Source: Firmicutes bacterium AM41-11
Lineage (GTDB): Bacteria > Bacillota_I > Bacilli_A > Erysipelotrichales > Erysipelotrichaceae
Assembly: GCA_003480165.1 (NCBI GenBank)
Contig: QUIQ01000003.1
Span: 1 to 64,000, forward strand
Direction of reading: 5' to 3'
DNA: 64,000 nucleotides
Shown in pieces: positions 16,345 through 22,698 of this stretch; position 1 is the first letter of the stretch, and every line of letters starts with the position of its first letter. The notes under the pieces are model-generated. The model searched no databases and was not told where the DNA came from. It saw only the letters and a program-made list of their open reading frames with translations. The position numbers and the translations under genes were made by a program.

Positions 16345-17076
16345 TCAGCTCTTGTGTTCTTTCATTCCTTTTGTCATATAGCGAAACGATGTATGTTTCG
16401 GATTGTAATACGAAATGGTGTACTCAACCAAATCTTGATTTTCGGCATAGCCTTTATCATCAAAGATAAAAACATTTTCCCTTGGTAGATCCATCCATTC
16501 TTGTACTTGTTTTGGCAAAAGTCCAATATGCATCATGGAAACCATATTTTTAGGTCTATAGCCTTTATCCTCCATATACGCATATAAAGAAAACTGTTCA
16601 AAATTAAAACGATCCATATCTTCAAATTTTGAATACGGCAAGTAGGCCTTTTGCAGAACATAGGATTCATCATTAACTTCTGATAAGCGAATCAATTCAT
16701 AGACTTCTTGTTCTTCCGGAAAAGAATCCGACAACCATTGTGGAACTGCCATTTTCTGCAAAGAAATAGTATGCCTTGAAACTTCCATTCCATTCTGACG
16801 AAGCTGGGCACTTAGTGATAAAATTTCTGCATTACCCAACTCAAATTCATCCACCATTTTGGTGTGTTTGCGCACATAGTATCCACTACCGCGTTTCGAA
16901 ATTATGACCTTTTTTTCTTCTAGGTGTTTGAGAGCATTTCGAACTGTCATGCGGTTCATATGAGCAGCCTCAGCAAGTTCTCTTTCACTTGGCAATCGAG
17001 AGCCAACTGGCAATTTTCCGTCAATAATGTCTTTTTGAAGCAAATCCATCAATTGTTCATACTTTTTCTTAGCCAT
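16345..17076 (-). CDS. GntR/HutC-family regulator (NagR-like)
   Basis: A 243-residue regulator. The N-terminal winged helix (residues ~1-68: GSRLPSERELAEAAHMNRMTVRNALKHLE...SKRGSGYYV) is typical GntR, and the rest is a UTRA ligand-binding domain (~85-230). GntR-UTRA proteins near nagB usually sense GlcNAc-6-P or GlcN-6-P and repress amino-sugar genes; that role is inferred from the shared boxes at 16254-16332 and 17613-17622. It overlaps the UTRA-only gene upstream by 8 bp, and the two appear co-translated. Confidence 0.85.
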   Translation of the reverse strand: MAKKKYEQLMDLLQKDIIDGKLPVGSRLPSERELAEAAHMNRMTVRNALKHLEEKKVIISKRGSGYYVRKHTKMVDEFELGNAEILSLSAQLRQNGMEVSRHTISLQKMAVPQWLSDSFPEEQEVYELIRLSEVNDESYVLQKAYLPYSKFEDMDRFNFEQFSLYAYMEDKGYRPKNMVSMMHIGLLPKQVQEWMDLPRENVFIFDDKGYAENQDLVEYTISYYNPKHTSFRYMTKGMKEHKS

Positions 17077-17581
17077 TGACGCTCACACTCCTAAACCGAT
17101 AAAACGAAGGAATACTCGACATTTCAAAGTATTCAAAAGGTACAGATTCTCCTTCCATATAAGAAGTTCCTTTTTCAAATAAGATTTGTTTCGTATTTAA
17201 ATGTTCTTTTTCTGACTGTTTTGCGTTAACAATCAACAACTCTTCTTTGGTTTCAATAATTTGAATACCAAATTTTTCTTTTAATAGTGCATAAAAAGAA
17301 ATATCCGTAAAGTCAACCTTTTCCAAACCCTTTACTTTTTCGTATTGAATCCAGGTCTTTTCAATAGAAACCGGATATCCTTCGACAATTCGTAAACGAC
17401 TTAATAGAAAAAGCTCTGTATTCAATGGTACGTTTAATTCCTGACTCAGATAATGATTGGAAGGTACCCGTTTTACTTCTAATACCCGATTGGAAAACGT
17501 ATAACCCTTCTTGCGCATCTGTGCCGTTGCCGGTTCAAAGGAATCAATATCTCTTAATATAAAAAGCTCTTCTCGTTTCAT
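17069..17581 (-). CDS. UTRA-domain protein lacking a DNA-binding domain
   Basis: This 170-residue protein aligns in pattern with the ligand-binding half of GntR/HutC regulators: VLEVKRVPSNHYLSQELNVP, LFLLSRLRIVEGYPVSIEKTW and PFEYFEMSS. No winged helix precedes it: the start is directly after the promoter and GGTGAG site, and only about 20 residues come before the UTRA strands. It is the first gene of a two-gene operon with a full GntR regulator. It may heterodimerise with that protein and modulate it (inference), or be a truncated duplicate. Confidence 0.7.
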   Translation of the reverse strand: MKREELFILRDIDSFEPATAQMRKKGYTFSNRVLEVKRVPSNHYLSQELNVPLNTELFLLSRLRIVEGYPVSIEKTWIQYEKVKGLEKVDFTDISFYALLKEKFGIQIIETKEELLIVNAKQSEKEHLNTKQILFEKGTSYMEGESVPFEYFEMSSIPSFYRFRSVSVNG

Positions 17582-17603
17582 AACTCACCTTAATTGGTCT
17601 TCA

Positions 17604-17622
17604 TTATAGCATATTGGTATAG
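17604..17622 (-). promoter_or_regulatory. Promoter and operator of the UTRA-gntR operon
   Basis: On the minus strand TGCTATAAT (hexamer 17609-17604) is an extended consensus -10. CTATACCAAT (17622-17613), the same box as at nagB, lies in the spacer, suggesting autoregulation. Confidence 0.65.
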
Positions 17623-17643
17623 TTTTAACTCAACCAATTCCAA

Positions 17644-18471
17644 TCACAAAGCTTTTTTTGGACAATTTTTCACACATTCCATGCATAAAATGCATTCCGT
17701 GCCATTGATTCTTTTTCTGGAATTATCGGTTACATCCACATTCATTGGACAAATTCTTTTGCACTTACCACAGGAAATGCATTTTGTTTTATCACATTTT
17801 ACACGAATCAAAGAAAAGTAACTCATCGGTTTTAAGAATACTGTAACCGGACAAACATATTTACAAAAAGCCCGATTATCTTTAAATACAAAAGCCAAGA
17901 TGATCCCAATCGCATAATATAGAAGATTCCCCACAATAAAAGCCCAGAACATAATCTTCTCTAAATTTCCTACATGACAAAGAAATAAAGCAGCCACAAA
18001 CACAAAAGATAAGGCAAAGGTTATATAGCGTACCCAACCATAGTTCTTTCTAGGTTCTTGCGGTATTTTATATGGCAAGAAATCTAAAATCATCGCGGTC
18101 CAACACGCATAGCCACACCAACCGCGGCCAAAGATCAATGGACCAAATATTTTAGCTACCGCATAATGAATCGTAGCGGCTTCAAAGACGCCAGTAAAAA
18201 GATAATACCAGAATCCTTCAATCTGCATATTCTCCTGGCAGATCAAGCCAAGATATACAAGCATATACATGCCCACTAACAATTGCACAACTCTTCTGGC
18301 ATATCTATATTCTTTACCAAATAAATACATCCCTAGTGCTAAAGAAAGCCCAATATAAGTAAAATTAAATAAGTAAAAAATATTATCTTTACTCAACCAT
18401 AATACAATCGCAATGATTTCAAAAATAGCTGCCATCATAATTGGAATCAAAACCTTTTTACTCTGTTTCAT
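17644..18471 (-). CDS. 4Fe-4S binding membrane protein (NapH/NosR-like)
   Basis: A 275-residue protein with about five to six membrane helices (residues ~8-205) and a C-terminal ferredoxin-like part. Two complete cluster motifs are seen: CISCGKCKRICP and CILCMECVKNCP. The membrane part has GWCGYACW and CKYVCPV, the cysteine pairs typical of NapH/NosR/RdxA-like proteins that pass electrons across the membrane. The partner oxidoreductase is not adjacent. Role probably in electron transfer or flavin-linked redox; substrate unknown. Confidence 0.8.
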   Translation of the reverse strand: MKQSKKVLIPIMMAAIFEIIAIVLWLSKDNIFYLFNFTYIGLSLALGMYLFGKEYRYARRVVQLLVGMYMLVYLGLICQENMQIEGFWYYLFTGVFEAATIHYAVAKIFGPLIFGRGWCGYACWTAMILDFLPYKIPQEPRKNYGWVRYITFALSFVFVAALFLCHVGNLEKIMFWAFIVGNLLYYAIGIILAFVFKDNRAFCKYVCPVTVFLKPMSYFSLIRVKCDKTKCISCGKCKRICPMNVDVTDNSRKRINGTECILCMECVKNCPKKAL

Positions 18472-18498
18472 CGTATGGTCTCCCTTCTTCTCTATTAT

Positions 18499-18954
18499 CT
18501 AACAATGCGAATCTGCATCACGACACTTCATATACAAAAGTGGATATGGACCACCCTGCTCATCCAAATCGCTCCGCTTATACGTTTCAAAACCCATGTA
18601 CTCATAAAAACCAACAGCCTGCTGGTTCTGTTCATTGACCGTTACCTCACGGATTCCATAGGTTCGGAAACCATATTGAAGTAACTGCTTGCCAATGCCT
18701 TTCCCTCTTTCCTGTGGTGCTACAAACAACATCTCCAATCGCTTGTTTTGAATTCCCATAAATGCGACTAAATTTTCAGCTTCAGCTGCGATCAAATGCT
18801 CTACGTTTTCCAGGGCATAAGGTACATACTTTTTGATTCTTTTCACCTCAGCATCAGAAAGAAACAGATGTGTTGCGCGAACAGAATCTTCCCACACACG
18901 TAAAAGTTCTTTCATCTGCAGTGGATTTCTATTTTGAATTTCGTATATTCTCAT
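18499..18954 (-). CDS. GNAT family N-acetyltransferase
   Basis: A 151-residue acetyl-CoA-dependent transferase. The motif A region MLFVAPQERGKGIGKQLLQY contains the Q/RxxGxG/A acetyl-CoA loop, followed by VNEQNQQAVGFYEYMGFE as motif B. The substrate is unknown. I start at 18954, because GCAGGAG lies nine bases upstream; the frame to 18969 would include that site. It is the last intact gene before the decayed region to the right. Confidence 0.85.
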   Translation of the reverse strand: MRIYEIQNRNPLQMKELLRVWEDSVRATHLFLSDAEVKRIKKYVPYALENVEHLIAAEAENLVAFMGIQNKRLEMLFVAPQERGKGIGKQLLQYGFRTYGIREVTVNEQNQQAVGFYEYMGFETYKRSDLDEQGGPYPLLYMKCRDADSHC

Positions 18955-19000
18955 TTTGTTCTCCTGCAAAGTCTATGTACTCTGTTTAACTAACCGGAAT

Positions 19001-19377
19001 TCACAAAGTTTTATTTAGAAACATTTGGATTTCTTCTTCTAACTCTTCAACAAGATATTGGTCGCTCCTGCAATGCATGTCAGATACACCTTCGCTCATG
19101 AGTTTATATAACTCGGAATGATAAAAAAGATCTAAAGCTTTCGCCAAGGTAATATGATTCTGTTTCGCATAACAGTGATAATGTCATCTACGATATACTC
19201 CTTACTTTGCGTGCGTAATACCTCATACTCAGGAATAATATATGCCTGCAAAATATCTAATTGTTCTGTCAGAGCGGCATACACTTTCGTTGCATCGATA
19301 TGTAATTTTGCGACTACGTTTTCAATTCAGAAAATCACAAATTCCAATTCTCTGGTTCCAAGTGCATTCTTATCCAT
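19001..19377 (-). pseudogene. Decayed DUF3791-like gene(s)
   Basis: From ATG at 19377 the minus strand reads MDKNALGTRELEFVIF, then an in-frame TGA at 19329-19327 where a Cys is usual, then IENVVAKLHIDATKVYAAL and YIIPEYEVLRTQSKEYIVDD: the pattern of DUF3791 proteins. Near 19180 the frame shifts to HITLAKALDLFYHSELYKLM and ends at 19001 with EEEIQMFLNKTL. The second part looks like a separate small protein that has lost its start. DUF3791 genes often occur in toxin-antitoxin-like mobile cassettes. Family assignment is from memory of the pattern. Confidence 0.55.
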
Positions 19378-19417
19378 ATCTAAATGTCATTCAACCTCAA
19401 CTAAATATATATTCACT

Positions 19418-19592
19418 TTATTTCCACTCTATATTTTTAAAAACATTCTTTTCTAATACATCAAGTCTAGCTCTTGTATTAGGATTTTTACCACAATACT
19501 GTAATGGAACATTAACTGCTTCTGAATAATCCAGTGGAATAGAATACAAATCAAATTGATTTCTATTAAAGAAGACAAAGTATTTCTACATG
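19418..19592 (-). pseudogene. Unidentified gene fragment
   Basis: On the minus strand a frame after a TAG near 19592 reads KYFVFFNRNQFDLYSIPLDY, then SEAVNVPLQYCGKNPNTRA, and ends with NVFKNIEWK at 19418-19420. It looks like a real protein C-terminus with no start. It lies between the DUF3791-like and RhuM-like remnants. I do not recognise it. Confidence 0.35.
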
Positions 19593-19649
19593 ATTTCCTT
19601 ATTGATTTTATTGTACCTTGAAATGGTATTACTGAAGGCAATAATTTTT

Positions 19650-19920
19650 GGAATTTCAGCAATATACACTTGAAGTAGTCTCTTTCGCTGGCACAAAACT
19701 CACAGATGCGCTCTAACTGCTCGTCGAAATACTTCTCTTCAGATACGTTTCTCATTTCATCCGTTCATCATCCATTACCCAGCCTTTGATGGTGTAGTTC
19801 TTGGAAATCTGGTTTACCCATTTACGGAACTGTACAGCACGCTCGGAATTGACCTTGAAGCATACGGCAATGATCATTTGAAGACTATAGCGCTTGGTGT
19901 CTCTATACGAAACCTTGACC
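19650..19920 (-). pseudogene. RhuM-family remnant with frameshift
   Basis: On the minus strand 19920-19752 reads VSYRDTKRYSLQMIIAVCFK, VNSERAVQFRKWVNQISKNY and TIKGWVMDDERMK followed by TGA. After a frameshift, 19755 onward reads MRNVSEEKYFDEQLERICEF and ASERDYFK. This matches RhuM/virulence-associated proteins, in which ...YF.ELLERIR.IRASE..FYQK follows directly in frame. N-terminus and C-terminus are missing. RhuM-like genes are common on genomic islands. Confidence 0.65.
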
Positions 19921-20110
19921 TTCTCACAATCGGAATAGTGAACGACATGTACGCAGAAAGCAGCAATGATGAGTACAAATGATATGCACAGATTGCTACG
20001 TAGAGAGATTTCGATGCATTTAAGCAGAATTTAATGTGTTCAATATAATGACAATATGTTAACATTAGATGCTTATTTGAGTACACTATGCTTGAATGGA
20101 GGTGCTCTGT

Positions 20111-20290
20111 ATGGCAACAACTAATTTAAATATTCGTATAGACAAAGCAATCAAAGATCAGGCAGAGGTCATTTTGCTTGCCGATTGGGATACAGTGAAA
20201 ACGAACAAATTTGCAAGCAGAGCAATCGCCTATCTTCTGAACTGTGAGAACGAAAAATTACCCAAGGAAATAATGGTGGCCTTTGAATAA
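20111..20290 (+). CDS. DinJ/RelB antitoxin-like small protein, possibly truncated
   Basis: GGAGG precedes an ATG at 20111. The first 19 residues, ATTNLNIRIDKAIKDQAE, match the ribbon-helix-helix start of RelB/DinJ antitoxins. The rest (ILLADWDTVKTNKFASRAIA... PKEIMVAFE) does not follow the usual DinJ sequence and no RelE/YafQ toxin follows. It is probably a rearranged or fused remnant that still has an open frame. It is immediately upstream of the two-component regulator, 16 bp away. Confidence 0.45.
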   Translation: MATTNLNIRIDKAIKDQAEVILLADWDTVKTNKFASRAIAYLLNCENEKLPKEIMVAFE

Positions 20291-20306
20291 CGAGGGAGTG
20301 AGATAC

Positions 20307-20984
20307 ATGGAACAATTATTGATTATTGAAGATGATATAGGGTTGAATCAGGGTTTAAGTAAAGCACTGAAAGCAGATGACCGTCAGATTATATCCTGCC
20401 AAGACCTAAAAACGGCGAAGGAACAGCTTCTTTGCGGCGGTGTATCCCTGATCCTGCTGGATATCAATCTGCCGGATGGCAGCGGGCTTGAGCTGCTCCG
20501 GGAGGTCAAGGAAAACACACCCTATATTCCTGTTATTCTGCTGACTGCCAATGACACCGATCTGGACATCGTAGACGGACTGGAGAGAGGCGCTGATGAT
20601 TATATTACCAAGCCCTTTTCTCTTTCGGTTTTGCGGGCAAGGGTGAATACCCAACTGCGAAAGCAAGCGTCAAACCATAAAAATGCGCCGTTCCATATGG
20701 ATCTATTTCACTTTGACTTTGAGGCTATGACCTTTTATGTAGGAGATTCAAAAGTGGAATTGAGCAAAACAGAACAAAAATTACTGCGTCTGCTTGTTGA
20801 AAACCGAGGCCGAACCATGACCCGTGGAGACCTTGTAGACCGGATCTGGACAGATGGCGCAGAATATGTAGATGAAAATGCTTTGTCTGTTACGATCAAA
20901 CGTCTGAGGGATAAGCTTGGCGCACAGAAACACATTAAAACCGTCTATGGAATCGGTTATAGCTGGGTGACAAAAGATGAATAA
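20307..20984 (+). CDS. OmpR-family response regulator
   Basis: A 225-residue regulator: receiver domain (1-~115) with EDD near the N-terminus, phospho-acceptor Asp in LILLDINLPDGSG and Lys in YITKPFS; then a winged helix (~130-225) ending RLRDKLGAQKHIKTVYGIGYSW. It overlaps the histidine kinase by 8 bp and precedes an ABC-FtsX transporter, the arrangement of peptide-antibiotic sensing and detoxification modules (BceRS-BceAB and relatives). Start at 20307 follows GAGGGAGTGAG. Codons are markedly GC-richer than in the flanking core genes. Confidence 0.93.
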   Translation: MEQLLIIEDDIGLNQGLSKALKADDRQIISCQDLKTAKEQLLCGGVSLILLDINLPDGSGLELLREVKENTPYIPVILLTANDTDLDIVDGLERGADDYITKPFSLSVLRARVNTQLRKQASNHKNAPFHMDLFHFDFEAMTFYVGDSKVELSKTEQKLLRLLVENRGRTMTRGDLVDRIWTDGAEYVDENALSVTIKRLRDKLGAQKHIKTVYGIGYSWVTKDE

Positions 20985-21876
20985 AACCGGCATTGTGATC
21001 ATACTGCTGTGTTTTCTGGCGGCGGCAGCTGTTGTGTTATGGGAGCGGAGAAAGGCCAGAAAAACGATGGAAGAAATCGAAAGAATGCTGGACGCTGCCA
21101 TGACCGGCTCCTTTTCTGAAACCAATTTTGATGAAAGCCAGCTGTCTGCATTGGAAACGAAGTTTGCGCACTATCTTTCCGCAGCAGAAGCATCTTCTCA
21201 AAAGATAGCGCAGGAAAAAGACAAAATCAAAACCTTGATTGCAGACATTTCCCACCAGACGAAAACGCCGATTGCAAATCTGCTGTTATACAGCGAGCTT
21301 TTGATGGAGGAAACTCTGCCTGCATCGGCGAAGGCAAATGTGGAGGCGCTGTACAAACAATCGGAAAAGCTGCGATTTCTGATCGATTCTCTCGTAAAGC
21401 TTTCCAGACTGGAAAACGGGATCATTTCACTCTTCCCTCAGCAAGCAGCGCTGCAGCCGCTGCTTGAAAGCGTAGTAGAACAATATGCCGCCAAGGCTTC
21501 TGAAAAAGGATTGTCTTTGCAAATGCAGGATACAGATGCTTTTGCTGTATTCGACTTCAAATGGACAGCGGAAGCGCTGGCTAATATCGTAGACAACGCC
21601 ATCAAATATACAGAGCATGGCACCATTACTATTTCTGCCGTAAGCTATGAAATGTTTGCAAGGATCGATATATCGGATACCGGTTTAGGCATACCGGAAA
21701 CTGAGCAAGCGAAGATATTTGCTCGCTTTTACCGCTCAAATAGTGTGCAGAAACAAGAAGGGGTCGGCATTGGCTTATACCTTGCCCGACAGATCATATC
21801 CAACGAGGGCGGTTATATCAAGGTTGCTTCCGTTCCGGGAAAAGGAAGTACGTTTTCCATATTTCTGCCGAAATAA
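20977..21876 (+). CDS. Sensor histidine kinase, short single-helix type
   Basis: A 299-residue kinase. One membrane helix (residues ~4-22) leaves almost no extracellular sensor, so sensing probably relies on the partner transporter, as in BceS-like kinases (inference). The phosphorylated His is in ISHQTKTPIANLLLY (~residue 93); the ATPase domain has NIVDNAIKYT (N box), DTGLGIPE (G1), FARFYRS (F box) and GVGIGLYLAR (G2). It is translationally coupled with the response regulator. Confidence 0.93.
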   Translation: MNKTGIVIILLCFLAAAAVVLWERRKARKTMEEIERMLDAAMTGSFSETNFDESQLSALETKFAHYLSAAEASSQKIAQEKDKIKTLIADISHQTKTPIANLLLYSELLMEETLPASAKANVEALYKQSEKLRFLIDSLVKLSRLENGIISLFPQQAALQPLLESVVEQYAAKASEKGLSLQMQDTDAFAVFDFKWTAEALANIVDNAIKYTEHGTITISAVSYEMFARIDISDTGLGIPETEQAKIFARFYRSNSVQKQEGVGIGLYLARQIISNEGGYIKVASVPGKGSTFSIFLPK

Positions 21877-21945
21877 CAACAATTCTATCAAAACTGTTAG
21901 ATTTCATTTTTCGCCGGAAAGAATGTGGAAAGATTCCTATGCGAT

Positions 21946-21994
21946 AATCTGTATGTATCAAAGGATCATTTCCTTTCATACATACAGATTTTTT
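21946..21994 (+). terminator. Long hairpin between kinase gene and ABC genes
   Basis: AATCTGTATGTAT and ATACATACAGATT (13 bp each) enclose a C-C mismatch and an inner AAAGGA/TCCTTT stem, giving about 19 paired bases in one stem, followed by TTTTT. It is an intrinsic terminator by shape, yet it sits 17 bp before the ABC ATPase start. TGCGATAAT (21941-21949) overlapping its left side resembles an extended -10, so the ABC genes may have their own promoter. Confidence 0.65.
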
Positions 21995-22011
21995 CATGGA
22001 GGTACTCATTT

Positions 22012-22683
22012 ATGGAAGTTTTACAGGCAAAAAACCTGAAAAAGATTTATGGCTCCGGCAATAACGCAGTTCATGCGTTGGATGGAGTTGATTTAAGTGT
22101 AAAGAAGGGCGAATTTGTTGCAATTGTCGGCACATCCGGCTCCGGCAAATCCACGCTACTGCACATGCTGGGCGGGCTGGATTGCCCTACAAGCGGCACG
22201 GTCATGGTGGACGGACAGGATATTTTCTCCCTGAAGGAGGAAGCGCTGACCATCTTCCGCCGCAGGAAAATCGGCTTTGTGTTCCAAGCATATAATCTTG
22301 TTACGGTGCTGAATGTGTATGAAAATATTGTTCTACCCATTGAGCTGGACGGTGGCAAGGTCAATAAGGATTTCGTACAGCAGATTGTACAGACACTTGG
22401 GCTGGATGATCGTCTGGATGCGCTGCCCAATCAGCTCTCAGGCGGTCAACAGCAGCGGGTAGCCATTGCCCGTGCGCTGGCGGCAGCACCCGCTATCATT
22501 CTGGCAGATGAACCGACAGGTAATCTGGATTCCAAAACCAGTCAGGATGTATTGAGCCTTTTGAAAGTCACCAGTCAAAAATTCGCCCAGACAATCGTAA
22601 TGATCACTCACAACGAAGAAATTGCGCAGATGGCAGACCGCATTATCCGTATCGAAGATGGTCGGATCGTCTCCCAGAACTAA
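22012..22683 (+). CDS. ABC transporter ATP-binding protein (MacB/BceA-like)
   Basis: A 223-residue ATPase that powers the adjacent FtsX-type permease. Walker A GTSGSGKST (~residues 41-49), Q-loop VFQAYNL, signature LSGGQQQRVAIARAL, Walker B IILADEPTGNLD and the H-loop ITHNEE are all intact. The start at 22012 follows CATGGAGG; upstream codons lie in the hairpin. Such ATPases commonly protect against cell-envelope-active peptides or move lipoproteins. Confidence 0.95.
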   Translation: MEVLQAKNLKKIYGSGNNAVHALDGVDLSVKKGEFVAIVGTSGSGKSTLLHMLGGLDCPTSGTVMVDGQDIFSLKEEALTIFRRRKIGFVFQAYNLVTVLNVYENIVLPIELDGGKVNKDFVQQIVQTLGLDDRLDALPNQLSGGQQQRVAIARALAAAPAIILADEPTGNLDSKTSQDVLSLLKVTSQKFAQTIVMITHNEEIAQMADRIIRIEDGRIVSQN

Positions 22684-22698
22684 CGGGAGGTGGTTACG

